Shown: piece by piece, positions 34,847-43,991 of the stretch
Numbering within the stretch: the first letter of the stretch is position 1
Layout: the number at the start of each line of letters is the position of its first letter
DNA from: Pigmentiphaga kullae
GTDB lineage: Bacteria > Pseudomonadota > Gammaproteobacteria > Burkholderiales > Burkholderiaceae_B
Assembly (NCBI RefSeq): GCF_004216695.1
Contig: NZ_SGXC01000001.1
Coordinates: 1,798,001-1,862,000, forward strand
Reading direction: 5' to 3'
DNA length: 64,000 nt
Position numbers and translations under genes: made by a program
Notes under the pieces: generated by a model
Databases searched by the model: none
Seen by the model: the letters and a program-made list of their open reading frames with translations, nothing else
What the model was told of the DNA's origin: nothing

Positions 34847-34927
34847 GGATCGAAGCGTGTCTTGGCAAGGCCGGTGGGTTCTCGATGGACGCATGTCCGC
34901 CCCGGCCGGGGGCCGGGAAGATGCCCG

Positions 34928-35596
34928 TCAGGGCAGGGTCAGCATGCGCTCGCCGTACACATGATAATGCTGACGCTTGGGCTTGCCGGCGTCTTCCGGC
35001 AGAACGTAGCGCAGGGAGCTGCGCTGGCGGCATCCCTGGGGCAGGATGAAACACCGGATGAAGCTGGTATCCGTGGCCTCGGTGGTGGGAGCCAGGACCG
35101 GGGCGTGGCCCAGTTCGAACCAGGCCGAGCCCGCCGGGTGGACGGTGGTCTTGCCCTGGGTCTCGATGGTGATCTCGCCCTTCAGGCAGCAGCGGATGCC
35201 GGGGCCCTGGTGCACGTGCGTCAGCGCCACGCCGCCGGGCGGGAAGTCGACGCGGTCGCAGCGCATCAGCCAGTCGAACTGGCTGTCCAGTTCGATCTCC
35301 TGTTGCAGCTTGAGGGTGGACGTGGCGCCGGGGGCGCTGCGCAGCGTGCCCGCGGGGGCATCGGGCGCCACCAGTTCCCAGCGCCACAGCACGGCGTCTT
35401 CCTCGCCGGCCACCAGCGCGATCGGGTCCTGGCCCACCCAGGCCGATTCCTGGCGCTGGTGCTGGGTGCCGTCCGGGAATTCCACCGTGACCCCGCCCTG
35501 CACGACGTAGACCGACCGCGGCATGCGCGGCAGATAGACCGGCGCATGGCCGGCGGGAATGCTGTCTTCGTAAAGCCTGATGATGAAACTGCGCAT
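34928..35596 (-). CDS. Two-domain cupin protein
   Basis: The protein has 222 residues with two cupin-like halves. The second carries the clearer metal site: GVALTHVHQGPGIRCCLKGEI near residue 130 and HPAGSAWFELG near 155. The first (MPRSVYVVQGGVTVEFPDGT) lacks most ligands. Bicupins include dioxygenases and carbohydrate isomerases, and the reaction here is unknown. It is divergent from an MFS transporter gene with shared operator sequences, suggesting it handles the imported compound. Confidence 0.75.
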   Translation of the reverse strand: MRSFIIRLYEDSIPAGHAPVYLPRMPRSVYVVQGGVTVEFPDGTQHQRQESAWVGQDPIALVAGEEDAVLWRWELVAPDAPAGTLRSAPGATSTLKLQQEIELDSQFDWLMRCDRVDFPPGGVALTHVHQGPGIRCCLKGEITIETQGKTTVHPAGSAWFELGHAPVLAPTTEATDTSFIRCFILPQGCRQRSSLRYVLPEDAGKPKRQHYHVYGERMLTLP

Positions 35597-35644
35597 GGAT
35601 GACTCCTGAGGCTATGGCCGGCCCCATGCCGGGCAACGGACCAG

Positions 35645-35757
35645 TTTGTATCGATAAACAATACGTTCGTATCATTTATCGTAAACCATGAATGCATGGC
35701 TTGTGAATATTCGGATAGAATATTTATCGATACGTTTGTATCGTTAATCGATACATC
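35645..35757. promoter_or_regulatory. Paired operator between cupin and MFS genes
   Basis: Two similar 20-mers, TACGTTCGTATCATTTATCG (35662-35681) and TACGTTTGTATCGTTAATCG (35731-35750), agree at 17 of 20 positions. Both contain ATACGTTYGTAT, an inverted repeat, and the second extends to CGATAC-GTTT-GTATCG. Extra copies of TATCGAT flank each site. The adjacent IclR-type regulator is the likely ligand-responsive binder; the downstream site would block MFS transcription. Confidence 0.65.
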
Positions 35758-35770
35758 AAGGAGACGAAGT

Positions 35771-37027
35771 ATGGCATCCTCCGCGACCTCGCTATCCGGC
35801 GTGGCCCAGGAAAAATGGTACGTAGGGCGTACCAAGGAACAATGGCGCGCGTTCGGTTCGGCCTACATAGGCTGGATGCTGGACATCATGGATCTGATGC
35901 TGTTCGCCATGGTGATCACGCAGATGCGGGCCGAATTGAACTTCGACAGCGGCGCGGCCGGCGTCATCGCCTCGATGACGCTGCTGGCCACGGCCTTCGG
36001 CGGCCTGATTTTCGGCTTCCTGGCCGACCGGCTGGGCCGCACGCGATCGCTGGTGCTCAGCATCGCGTGCTATTCCATCGGCACGGCCCTGTGCGGGTTC
36101 TCGCAGAACGTCACGCAGTTGCTGATCTTCCGCTTCCTGCTGGGACTGGGGGTGGGCGGGGAATGGTCGGCCGGCGCGGCCCTGGTTACCGAGACATGGC
36201 CGGCCAAGCACCGCGGCAAGGTCATGGCCTGGGTGCAGAGCGCCTTCGCCGCCGGCTACGCGCTGGCGGCCATCGTCGCGGCGCTGGTGCTGCCCACGCT
36301 GGGCTGGCGCTGGGTGTTCGCGGTCGGCCTGGTGCCGGCGCTGTTTGCGTTCTGGGTGCGCCGCCATGCGTCCGAGCCGGAGATCTGGGCGGGCCAGAAA
36401 GAGCGCCTGGGCGTCGGCGCCACCCTGAAGCTGCTGTTCGGCCAGCACCTGCGCAGCACGGTGGTCGGCCTGGCCTTCACCGCCGCGGCCATGTGCGGCT
36501 ACTGGGGCCTGTTCACCTGGATCCCGACCTATCTGGCCACGCCCGTCAGCGCGGGTGGCGCCGGCCTGGACCTGACCAAGTCCACGACCTGGATCGTCAT
36601 CATGCAGGTGGGCGCGGCGCTGGGCTTCATCTGCTTCGGCTACATCGCCGACCGGATCGGCCGCCGCATGGCTTTCATCCTGTTCTTCCTGCTCTCGGCC
36701 GTGTGCGTGCCGCTGTACGTGCAGATCGAATCCAGCCTGGTGCTGCTGGCGTTCGGGCCGCTGGTCGCCTTCGTCGGCACCGGCTTCTACAGCGGTTTCG
36801 CGCCCACCTTCGCCGAGCTGTTCCCGACCAGCATCCGCGCGACCGCGCAGGGCTTCATCTACAACACCGGCCGGGCCACCAGCGCGCTGGCGCCGGCCGC
36901 GGTGGGCTTTTTCTCGGCCACCCACGGCGTCGCCAGCGCCCTGGGAGCCACTGCAGGGTTCTTTGCGCTGGCCGCGGTCATCGTGTATTTCTTCCTGCCC
37001 GAGACCAAGGGCGGCGAGCTGGAATAG
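35771..37027 (+). CDS. MFS transporter, aromatic-acid/metabolite symporter type
   Basis: The protein has 418 residues and twelve membrane helices. The family loop motif after helix 2 is FLADRLGRTRSL, and RFLLGLGVGGEWSAGAALV matches the sugar/acid porter group that includes benzoate and shikimate carriers. It should import a small organic acid by proton symport. An AAGGAGAC ribosome binding site supports the start at 35771. The shared operator region links it to the bicupin and IclR genes. Confidence 0.88.
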   Translation: MASSATSLSGVAQEKWYVGRTKEQWRAFGSAYIGWMLDIMDLMLFAMVITQMRAELNFDSGAAGVIASMTLLATAFGGLIFGFLADRLGRTRSLVLSIACYSIGTALCGFSQNVTQLLIFRFLLGLGVGGEWSAGAALVTETWPAKHRGKVMAWVQSAFAAGYALAAIVAALVLPTLGWRWVFAVGLVPALFAFWVRRHASEPEIWAGQKERLGVGATLKLLFGQHLRSTVVGLAFTAAAMCGYWGLFTWIPTYLATPVSAGGAGLDLTKSTTWIVIMQVGAALGFICFGYIADRIGRRMAFILFFLLSAVCVPLYVQIESSLVLLAFGPLVAFVGTGFYSGFAPTFAELFPTSIRATAQGFIYNTGRATSALAPAAVGFFSATHGVASALGATAGFFALAAVIVYFFLPETKGGELE

Positions 37028-37040
37028 CGGCGGCGCCCGG

Positions 37041-38123
37041 TCAGCGCACGACGATGACCGGGGCGATGTCCAGCCGCGCCTGCACGCGCTGCGCGGCCGC
37101 CAGCGCGCTCTCGCGCGAGGGGTAGGGGCCCAGGTGCACGCGGTGCAGGCTGTCGGAGTTCACGATGCGCAGCGGTTCGGTCTGGTCCCCCAGCTGGGTC
37201 CGGATCCGGGCCGCCAGGTCCTCGGCGTTGCGCTGGCCGCTGAAGGCGCCCACTTGCAGGAAAATGCCCGATTGCGGCGACGACACCACCGGCGTTGCGG
37301 CCGCCAGTGGGACCTGGACGCCGCCCGCCATGGGAGCGGGGCTTGCCGGCGGGGCGGAAGCCAGCGGCGGCAGTTCCCGTACCTGGCCGGCCGGCGCCTG
37401 CGTGGCCACCGGTATGGCGACCACCTCGGCCTCGGCCACCGGGGCGGGGGCCGAGGCCAGCATGGGGGCGCTGCCGCGTTCGTTGCGGATCCTGGCGATT
37501 TCCTCCGGACCCAGCCACTCGACCTCGACCTCGCCGCTGCCCTGCGACAGCAGGCCCAGCTTGTAGGCGGCGGTGTAGGAAAGATCGATGATGCGGTCGC
37601 TGTGGAAGGGGCCGCGGTCGTTCACGCGCACGATCACCGATTTGCCCGTCCCGACCCGCGTGACGCGGGCGTAGCTGGGGATGGGCAGCGTGGTGTGGGC
37701 CGCGGTCATCGCGTACATGTCGTAGATTTCGCCGTTCGACGTGCGCGCGCCATGGAACTTGCGCCCGTACCACGATGCGATCCCGCGTACCTTGTAGGGC
37801 TGCATGGAGGTGTCGGGCACGTAGCGCTTGCCGAAGATCACATAGGGCTTGTTGGCGCCGCTGGCCAGGGGTTCCACGGCCGGTAGCGGATCGGGCACCA
37901 GGTCCAGGTTGGCGGGCGGGTTGGACGGCGGACCATCGTCCTTGTAGTAGCCGCCGCCGCGCGAACCCGAGCCCGACGGCCCCTTGGGCGTGGTGCCGCA
38001 GGCGGCCAGGAGCACCGTGGCGCAGACCGCCGCCCAGAGCAGGGGGCCATCGATCCTCCCGCGCGGGGGGCGGCTGGTGGTGGGGCGCGCGCCAGGCAGG
38101 GGAGGCCGGTCGGTCTGCTTCAT
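37041..38123 (-). CDS. rlpA: RlpA-family septal lytic transglycosylase
   Basis: The protein has 360 residues. A signal peptide ends in lipobox LLAAC near residue 42. A double-psi beta-barrel (about 110-200) contains IASWYGRKFHGARTSNGE, TAAHTTLPIPSYARV and VRVNDRGPF, matching catalytic RlpA. A Pro/Ala-rich linker leads to a C-terminal SPOR domain (about 285-360) that targets denuded glycan at division sites. The SPOR domain and that of the 5766-6638 protein are separate genes of the same theme. Confidence 0.9.
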   Translation of the reverse strand: MKQTDRPPLPGARPTTSRPPRGRIDGPLLWAAVCATVLLAACGTTPKGPSGSGSRGGGYYKDDGPPSNPPANLDLVPDPLPAVEPLASGANKPYVIFGKRYVPDTSMQPYKVRGIASWYGRKFHGARTSNGEIYDMYAMTAAHTTLPIPSYARVTRVGTGKSVIVRVNDRGPFHSDRIIDLSYTAAYKLGLLSQGSGEVEVEWLGPEEIARIRNERGSAPMLASAPAPVAEAEVVAIPVATQAPAGQVRELPPLASAPPASPAPMAGGVQVPLAAATPVVSSPQSGIFLQVGAFSGQRNAEDLAARIRTQLGDQTEPLRIVNSDSLHRVHLGPYPSRESALAAAQRVQARLDIAPVIVVR

Positions 38124-38141
38124 CGTCTGGGGTCCTGGATG

Positions 38142-39059
38142 CTAAGGTCTGGCAGGCGGCGGCGCCTCGGCGGGGCCACCGCCCGGATCATAAAGGTCGA
38201 ACTGCTTTTGAGCACGGTGGCGCACCAGTACCTGCCCCTGGCCCGCGAACATCGCGGCCAGTTGTTCGACCACGTAGACCGACCGGTGCGTGCCGCCCGT
38301 ACAGCCTATGGCCACCGTCAGGTAGCTGCGCGTGTCCTGCATGTACTCCGGCAGCCAGGTGCGGATGAAGGCGGCGATGTCGTCGATCATGCGCCCCACG
38401 CTGGGGATGGCCGCCAGGAAGTTCGCCACGGGGGCGTCCCGCCCCGTCAATGGCCGCAGGACCGGATCGTAGTGGGGGTTGGGCAGGCAGCGCACGTCGA
38501 ACATCAGGTCCGCGTCCAGCGGCACGCTTTCCTTGAACGCGAACGACTCGAAGGTCAGCACCAGCGGCACGGTATCGGCCTGCACCACGTTGCGCACCCA
38601 GGACCGCAGTTGCGAGGGCGTCAGCCCCGTGGTGTCGATGACGTGGCCCAGCTCGCGCAGCGGCCCCAGCAATTCGCGTTCGTGCGCGATGCAGGCTTCG
38701 ACCGAGGGGGCCACGCCTTCGTGGAAAAGCTTGTCGGTCAGCGGATGGCGGCGGCGCGATTCCGAATAGCGCTGTACCAGCGTGCCGGTGTCGGCGTCCA
38801 GGAATACCACCCGGATCTCGGTGCCCAGCGCGCGCAGCGCATTGATGGTGCCGGGCAGGCTGGCGATCGCCCCGCTGGAACGCGCGTCGATGGACACCCC
38901 GACACGCTGCAGCCCTTCATCGTGCGCGGCCGCGATGAAATCGTGAAGAAAGCGGACAGGAAGATTATCGACGCAGTTGTAGCCGGCATCCTCCAGGGTA
39001 CGAAGAGCCACGGACTTGCCCGAGCCCGAGATACCGGTGATGAAAACGACACGTAACAC
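38142..39059 (-). CDS. rapZ: RNase adapter protein RapZ
   Basis: The protein has 305 residues. A P-loop GISGSGKSVALRTLEDAGY begins it, and the C-terminal domain has CTGGTHRSVYVVEQLA. RapZ is an RNA- and glucosamine-6-phosphate-binding protein that in enterobacteria steers RNase E to a small RNA controlling GlmS. The GTG at 39059 gives the family start VLRVVFITGISGS; longer frames lack homology. It sits in the usual rpoN-hpf-ptsN-hprK-rapZ order. Confidence 0.93.
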   Translation of the reverse strand: MLRVVFITGISGSGKSVALRTLEDAGYNCVDNLPVRFLHDFIAAAHDEGLQRVGVSIDARSSGAIASLPGTINALRALGTEIRVVFLDADTGTLVQRYSESRRRHPLTDKLFHEGVAPSVEACIAHERELLGPLRELGHVIDTTGLTPSQLRSWVRNVVQADTVPLVLTFESFAFKESVPLDADLMFDVRCLPNPHYDPVLRPLTGRDAPVANFLAAIPSVGRMIDDIAAFIRTWLPEYMQDTRSYLTVAIGCTGGTHRSVYVVEQLAAMFAGQGQVLVRHRAQKQFDLYDPGGGPAEAPPPARP

Positions 39060-39163
39060 AGCAGGCTTTGCCTCGTAAAAGAGGTTCGTTCGAAGCCTGA
39101 ACAATAACGCACACTCCTGGACCTGTCCCTCTTTCCCCCTTGCCACGCCAGCCTATTGGTTGC

Positions 39164-39240
39164 CAGGGCGCCGCGGATCCGGCTCCGCCGGTCCGCCAGC
39201 GCCGCCCCCTGGGGGGCGCCCGAAGGGCGTAGGGGGGGCC
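39164..39240 (-). repeat. REP-like dispersed element, copy C
   Basis: Minus-strand orientation. It starts two bases after the hprK stop codon and carries the GCCCCCTGGGGGGC dyad, the CCGGCTCCGCCGG dyad and a CGCCCGAAGGGCG block. Confidence 0.85.
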
Positions 39241-39241
39241 T

Positions 39242-40174
39242 CTACGGCTCGCCGTTCTGGATCGCGTCCATCTGCCGTTCCATGAACTCGGTCATGGTGT
39301 CGATGCCGCGCAGTTGCAGGATGGCGTTGCGTACCGCCGCCTCGACCAGCACGGCCAGGTTGCGGCCGGCGGCCACCGGCAGGACGACCTTGCGTATGGG
39401 CAGGGCCAGCACGTCCTGGGTCATGGCCTGGAGGGGAAGGCGCTCGAAATTGGCTTCGGGCGAAGTGGTGCGGACCAGGTGGACGATGATCTTGAGCTTC
39501 ATCTTCCGGCGCACCGAGGTCTCGCCGAAGATCGCGCGGATGTCCAGCAGGCCCAGGCCGCGCACTTCCAGCATGTTCTGCAGCAGCGGCGGGCAGCGGC
39601 CCTCGATCAGGTTGGGGGCGATGCGCGAGAACTCCACGGCGTCGTCGGCCACCAGGCCGTGGCCGCGCGAGATCAGCTCCAGCGCCAGCTCGCTCTTGCC
39701 CAGGCCGGATTCGCCGGAGATCAGCACCCCCATGCCGAGCACGTCCATGAACACGCCGTGCACGGTGGTGACGGGGGCGAGCTTCTTGGCCAGGTAGATG
39801 CGCAGCAGGTCGATGACCTGCGCCGCCGAGCGGGGCGAGGCCAGCAGCGGCACGTTGCGCTGCTCGCAGTGTTCCAGCAGGTCGGCGGGGGCGGCCAGGC
39901 CGTCGGCCATGATGATGGCCGGCACGCCGCTGGCCAGCAGTTCATCCAGGTGATGGGCGCGCCGGCGGGCTTCCAGGCGGGCGTAGAACGCCAGTTCCTC
40001 GTGGCCGAAGACCTGGATGCGGGACGGGTGGATGAGGTTCAGGTGGCCGACCAGGTCGGCGGCGGCCAGGCAGGTATCGGGCAGCGGCGAACGATTCGCG
40101 TTCGAGCGCCCCGCCAGCCAGCTCAAGGAAATCTTGTCGGTGTTCTCGTCGACCAGTTTTTCGATAGTAAGCAT
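39242..40174 (-). CDS. hprK: HPr kinase/phosphorylase
   Basis: The protein has 310 residues. The C-terminal kinase domain has the Walker A loop [15 protein letters not shown] near residue 150, and the family signature [17 protein letters not shown] near residue 203. It phosphorylates and dephosphorylates Ser46-type sites of HPr. In Burkholderiales it works with the incomplete nitrogen-type phosphotransferase system that includes ptsN upstream. The ATG at 40174 gives [11 protein letters not shown]; one three codons earlier is possible. The stop is followed directly by repeat copy C. Confidence 0.94.
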   Translation of the reverse strand: MLTIEKLVDENTDKISLSWLAGRSNANRSPLPDTCLAAADLVGHLNLIHPSRIQVFGHEELAFYARLEARRRAHHLDELLASGVPAIIMADGLAAPADLLEHCEQRNVPLLASPRSAAQVIDLLRIYLAKKLAPVTTVHGVFMDVLGMGVLISGESGLGKSELALELISRGHGLVADDAVEFSRIAPNLIEGRCPPLLQNMLEVRGLGLLDIRAIFGETSVRRKMKLKIIVHLVRTTSPEANFERLPLQAMTQDVLALPIRKVVLPVAAGRNLAVLVEAAVRNAILQLRGIDTMTEFMERQMDAIQNGEP

Positions 40175-40213
40175 GGGGCACACGGAAAAGGCGGCCGACC
40201 GGGGCCGGCCGGG

Positions 40214-40690
40214 TCAGACCGCGGCGTCGGACTGGGCCGGTTCCCAGTGGGTCAGCAGCGAGTGGATCGCGCTGGCCGAAGGTTCGGTGGCCAGGGCCTC
40301 GCGCAGCGCGCGGTTGGACAGCATCTGCGCCAGCTCGGACAGGATTTCCAGGTGCACCTGGGTGGCCTGCTCGGGCACGAGCAGGAACACCAGCATCTGC
40401 ACGGGCTTGCCATCGGGAGCGTCGAAATTGATGGGCTGGGCCAGGCGCACGAAGGCGGCCACGGCATCGGTCAGCCCCTTGATGCGGCCGTGGGGGACGG
40501 CAACGCCTTGCCCCAGGCCGGTCGAGCCGAGCCGTTCGCGCGCGAACAGGCTGTCGAACACCACCGAGCGGGCGATGCCGTGATTGTTCTCGAACAATAG
40601 GCCGACTTGTTCGAAAACGCGCTTCTTGCTGGTGACTTCCAGATCAAGCAGCACGTTCGAAGGGGGGAGTATCCGCGAGATCAGATTCAT
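40214..40690 (-). CDS. ptsN: Nitrogen-type phosphotransferase EIIA (PtsN)
   Basis: The protein has 158 residues. The phosphorylated His is in GQGVAVPHGRIKGL near residue 65. MNLISRILPPSNVLLDLEV at the start and LVPEQATQVHLEILSELAQ later are typical. Phosphorylated through PtsP and NPr/HPr, it adjusts potassium and nitrogen responses rather than transporting sugar. The start at 40690 fits the family length better than an upstream ATG. A promoter is visible at 40766-40793. Confidence 0.94.
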   Translation of the reverse strand: MNLISRILPPSNVLLDLEVTSKKRVFEQVGLLFENNHGIARSVVFDSLFARERLGSTGLGQGVAVPHGRIKGLTDAVAAFVRLAQPINFDAPDGKPVQMLVFLLVPEQATQVHLEILSELAQMLSNRALREALATEPSASAIHSLLTHWEPAQSDAAV

Positions 40691-41083
40691 AACGTATGCG
40701 CCGGTCGGGCGATACAAATTCGCACAATGGATGGACCGGGCGACATCTTTTGGAGATGGACGTCGATTATAGCCAGCGTCCCGGTTCTGTCACGAAAAGC
40801 GGCACTTTTGTGCCCCGCAAACAACCCGTCCGTACCTCCGCGTACCGCCGCATGCCCTCGTTCCCCGAAGGAAGCGCCCACCTGAGGCAAGACGACCTTC
40901 CCCGAAAACCATGGCGCAGCGCGACATTTCTCGATCCCGGTCACGGATACTGGACGCGAACCCATCCTTTAAACGTAACAACGGCGGGAAAAGCCTCCTT
41001 TCCCCGCCAGCCGATGTTTTATCCAGGGCACCGCGGATCCGGCTCCGCCGGTCCGCCAGTGCCGCCCCCCGGGGGGGCGCCCG
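40691..41083. other. Intergenic region between hpf and ptsN
   Basis: This 393-bp stretch holds no convincing gene; short frames on both strands lack homology, start sites and codon bias. It contains the ptsN promoter (40766-40793) and most of repeat copy D (41024-41100). Nothing else was recognised between about 40800 and 41020. Confidence 0.7.
40766..40793 (-). promoter_or_regulatory. Sigma-70 promoter of ptsN
   Basis: On the minus strand GTGACA (five of six bases of the -35 box) is followed after 16 bp by a perfect TATAAT. It lies about 75 bp before the ptsN start, so ptsN-hprK-rapZ can be transcribed apart from rpoN-hpf. Confidence 0.7.
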
Positions 41084-41100
41084 TCAGGGCGTAGGGGGGG
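41024..41100 (-). repeat. REP-like dispersed element, copy D, overlapping the hpf stop
   Basis: Minus-strand copy. The CCCCCCTACGCCCTGACG start of the element encodes the last residues of Hpf (PPPTP) and supplies its TGA stop at 41084-41086. The element has therefore replaced or extended the natural 3' end of the gene. Confidence 0.85.
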
Positions 41101-41413
41101 GAATTCTTTTCATTGCTTCCTCGACCCGAGGTCGCTGGACCTTGTCCTTGTACTTGATGACCTGCCGGTCGACTTTATCGACAAGGGCGTCGATGGCCGC
41201 GTATAGATTTTCTTCTTGGGCCTCGCAATGGACGTCCTTGCCTCGGAGATGCATGGTGATTTCCGCGCTGTGGCGCAGTTTTTCCACGGAAAGCAGCACC
41301 TGGATATCGATGACGTGATCGAAATGCCTCAGCACCCGCGTGAGCTTGTTCAGGACGTACTCACGTATGGCAGGGGTCACGATGAGGTGATGTCCGCTGA
41401 TGCTCAGATTCAT
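41084..41413 (-). CDS. hpf: Ribosome hibernation-promoting factor, short form
   Basis: The protein has 109 residues of the RaiA/Hpf fold: [39 protein letters not shown] and [22 protein letters not shown]. It binds the 30S decoding region and helps ribosomes dimerise in stationary phase. It lies in the usual place after rpoN. A strong AAGGAGGG ribosome binding site precedes the ATG. The final five or so residues come from repeat copy D. A structured leader lies just upstream. Confidence 0.93.
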   Translation of the reverse strand: MNLSISGHHLIVTPAIREYVLNKLTRVLRHFDHVIDIQVLLSVEKLRHSAEITMHLRGKDVHCEAQEENLYAAIDALVDKVDRQVIKYKDKVQRPRVEEAMKRIPPPTP

Positions 41414-41438
41414 GTAAAGCCCTCCTTGAAGCAATGTA

Positions 41439-41506
41439 CCGGGAGATCTCCCGGAGCCCGCGCCCATGTCCGCAGGGCATGGGCGCTTGTGGCACGAGCG
41501 TGCCAC
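41439..41506 (-). promoter_or_regulatory. Structured leader of hpf
   Basis: Three strong stems lie in a row upstream of the hpf ribosome binding site. They are a perfect 16-base palindrome CCGGGAGATCTCCCGG (41439-41454), a nine-base-pair stem GCGCCCATG/CATGGGCGC (41460-41486), and GTGGCAC/GTGCCAC with a four-base loop (41489-41506). Together they could control translation or transcript stability. Confidence 0.55.
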
Positions 41507-41654
41507 TTTGCTTGCGTCGCTCCGACGTTCCGGATGTCGCCACGCAATCGAAGTGGCTGGCACATGCGTTTTCAGCGGTTGCTATAAAGATGAGCCTTTA
41601 TCCGGGGCTTTCAAGTACGGTCTAACCCTAGCATCGCGATTGGGTGATGGATAC

Positions 41655-41671
41655 GCGGCATGCGATGCCGC
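41655..41671 (-). terminator. Hairpin after rpoN
   Basis: GCGGCAT-GCG-ATGCCGC, a perfect seven-base-pair stem 17 bases after the rpoN stop. No T tract follows, so it may be a processing or pause site rather than a full terminator. Confidence 0.4.
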
Positions 41672-41687
41672 GCGGGCGCGATCCGTA

Positions 41688-43172
41688 CTAGATGCTCTTA
41701 CGCAGGGAAACCGGCGGAATCTTGAGCGCTTCGCGGTATTTGGCCACCGTGCGGCGGGCCACGACGATACCCTGCTCCCCCAGCGTCTGCGCAAGTTGGC
41801 TGTCGGATAGTGGCTGGGTAGGATCCTCCGCACCAATGAGTTGCTTGATCAGCGCACGGATCGCCGTGGACGATGCCGCTCCTCCGGTCTCCGTGGCGAC
41901 GTGGCTGCCGAAGAAATACTTCAGCTCGAAAGTCCCCAGCGGGGTGAGCATGTATTTCTGCGTGGTGACGCGTGAGATCGTCGACTCATGCAAGCCTAGT
42001 GTATCTGCTATTTCGCGTAATACAAGAGGCCGCATGGCGACCTCGCCATGGTTGAGGAAACCCTGCTGCCGGTCGACGATGGCCTGGGCCACGCGCAGGA
42101 TGGTATCGAAGCGTTGCTGGACATTGCGTATCAGCCAGCGCGCCTCCTGCAACTGCGAGGACAGCCCGGGATGGGCCGAGCTGCGTTCCGATTTCAGGAT
42201 CTGCGCGTACATCTGGTTGATGCGCAGCCGCGGCATGGCTTCGCCGTTGAGCATGGCGCGCCACTGGCTGCCGGCCTTGCGCACGATCACGTCGGGCACG
42301 ACATAGTCCGCGGCGGGCGACGAATAGCGTGAACCGGGGCGCGGGTCGAGCCGGCGGATCAGGCTCTGGGCCGCGCGCAACTGGTCGTCGTTGCAGCCCA
42401 GCGCCTTGCGCAGCTTGGCGTAGTCCCGCGCGCCCAGCAGCGGCAGGTGCTGCGCGGCGATCTGGCGGGCCAGCGCCAGCACTTCGGCATCGCGGGCCTC
42501 GGGCAGGCAATCGAGGTCCGGCACGCGCAATTGCAGGCACAGGCACTCGGAAATGTTGCGGGCGCCCACGCCGGCCGGGTCGAAGGACTGGAGCAGTCCC
42601 AGCGCGGAACGCAGCTCGTCGGCATCGATCTCCAGCTCGGCCGGGAACAGCGCGGCCAGTTCTTCCAGCGACACGTCCAGGTAGCCGTTGTCGTCCAGTT
42701 CGTCGACCAGCGCCGTCACCAGCGCCGCATCGCGCGGCGTGGCCTGCGTGAGCGCGAGCTGGCCCAGCAGGTGCTCGCGCAGCGAGGCATCGGGCGCCGC
42801 CAGCTGCGGCGCGGTGTCGTCGTCGTGCTCGCCGCCGGGGCGGTGCAGCTCCGGCATGTCGGGCAGGTCGGGCGGGTCCGCCGCATCGCCGGCATCGGCC
42901 GGCGACGGGGCCTCGGTGGCGTCGCCGGCCGGTTCGCCGTCGGCGTCCGGCGAGGCGGGCGTGGTCGTGTGCATGCTGCCGTCGGCGTCGACCCGCAGCG
43001 TGGCCGCCACGGGATCGTCTTCGCGTTCGAGCAGCGGGTTCTCCTGCAGGATCTGCTCGATCTCGTGTTCGAGTTCGAGCGTCGACAATTGCAACAGCTT
43101 GATCGACTGCTGCAGCGCCGGCGTCAGCGCCAGGTGCTGGGAGGTGCGAAGTTGGAGTCCGGGTTTGAGCAT
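41688..43172 (-). CDS. rpoN: RNA polymerase sigma-54 factor
   Basis: The protein has 494 residues. The Gln-rich activator-binding region I ([20 protein letters not shown] and on to about residue 50) is followed by an acidic region II (about 50-125), the core-binding domain, and the DNA-binding part. The RpoN box [10 protein letters not shown] near the C-terminus is a perfect match to the consensus. It directs transcription of nitrogen, motility and carbon genes with enhancer-binding activators. It lies after lptB, as in most proteobacteria. Confidence 0.97.
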   Translation of the reverse strand: MLKPGLQLRTSQHLALTPALQQSIKLLQLSTLELEHEIEQILQENPLLEREDDPVAATLRVDADGSMHTTTPASPDADGEPAGDATEAPSPADAGDAADPPDLPDMPELHRPGGEHDDDTAPQLAAPDASLREHLLGQLALTQATPRDAALVTALVDELDDNGYLDVSLEELAALFPAELEIDADELRSALGLLQSFDPAGVGARNISECLCLQLRVPDLDCLPEARDAEVLALARQIAAQHLPLLGARDYAKLRKALGCNDDQLRAAQSLIRRLDPRPGSRYSSPAADYVVPDVIVRKAGSQWRAMLNGEAMPRLRINQMYAQILKSERSSAHPGLSSQLQEARWLIRNVQQRFDTILRVAQAIVDRQQGFLNHGEVAMRPLVLREIADTLGLHESTISRVTTQKYMLTPLGTFELKYFFGSHVATETGGAASSTAIRALIKQLIGAEDPTQPLSDSQLAQTLGEQGIVVARRTVAKYREALKIPPVSLRKSI

Positions 43173-43181
43173 GGGCACCGC

Positions 43182-43991
43182 TTACATGCGGAAGTGTTCG
43201 CCGAGGTAGACCCGCCGCACGGCGGGATCGCCGACGATTTCCTCGGGGTGCCCGCTGGCCAGGACCGTGCCGTCGCTGATGATGTAGGCGCGGTCGCAGA
43301 TGCCCAGGGTCTCGCGCACGTTGTGGTCGGTGATGAGCACGCCTATGCCGCGCCCCTTCAGGAAGCGCACGATGCGCTGGATCTCGATGACGGCGATCGG
43401 GTCTACGCCGGCGAACGGTTCGTCCAGCAGGATGAAGCGCGGATTGGTGGCGAGCGCGCGGGCGATCTCGACGCGGCGGCGTTCGCCGCCGGACAGCGAG
43501 ATCGCGGCGTTGCTGCGGATGTGTCCGATCTGTAATTCGTCCAGCAGCGACTCCAGGCTTTCGTTCACCTGTTTCGTGCCGAGCGGCGCACCCTGTTCGT
43601 CGCGCTGCAGTTCCAGCACCGCGCGGATGTTCTGTTCGACGTTGAGCCGGCGAAAGACGGAGGCATCCTGGGGCAGGTAGGAAAGGCCCAGCCGCGCGCG
43701 CTTGTGGATGGGCAGGCTGGTGACCGAGACGCGATCGATGTCGATGCTGCCGGCGTCGGCCGGCACCAGTCCGACGATCATGTAGAAGCACGTGGTCTTG
43801 CCGGCGCCGTTGGGGCCCAGCAGTCCGACCACCTCGCCGCCGTCCACGTGCAGCGACACGTTCTTGACCACCGTGCGCCCCTGGTAGGACTTGCGCAGGC
43901 CTTCGGCCCGCAGGCGGCCTTCGCCCTGGGCGGATTCCTCGGCGCGCGGCGCCCCGGCCGGCTTTCCGGCCTCGACGATCGGCGCGTTCAT
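43182..43991 (-). CDS. lptB: LPS export ABC transporter ATPase
   Basis: The protein has 269 residues. Walker A is GPNGAGKTT near residue 58, the signature [15 protein letters not shown] near 165, Walker [14 protein letters not shown], and the switch His in [10 protein letters not shown]. It powers extraction of lipopolysaccharide from the inner membrane with LptF, LptG and LptC. About 27 extra residues precede the usual start of the family. It overlaps lptA by four bases. Confidence 0.95.
   Translation of the reverse strand: MNAPIVEAGKPAGAPRAEESAQGEGRLRAEGLRKSYQGRTVVKNVSLHVDGGEVVGLLGPNGAGKTTCFYMIVGLVPADAGSIDIDRVSVTSLPIHKRARLGLSYLPQDASVFRRLNVEQNIRAVLELQRDEQGAPLGTKQVNESLESLLDELQIGHIRSNAAISLSGGERRRVEIARALATNPRFILLDEPFAGVDPIAVIEIQRIVRFLKGRGIGVLITDHNVRETLGICDRAYIISDGTVLASGHPEEIVGDPAVRRVYLGEHFRM

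Noticed and set aside
40696-41094. A 132-codon open frame between ptsN and hpf
   Set aside because: No domain, no ribosome binding site, and it runs through the ptsN promoter and repeat copy D.
41489-41506. A sigma-54 promoter for hpf
   Set aside because: TGGCAC and GTGCC resemble -24/-12 boxes, but the GG-GC spacing is nine bases instead of ten and the motif is better explained as a perfect hairpin.
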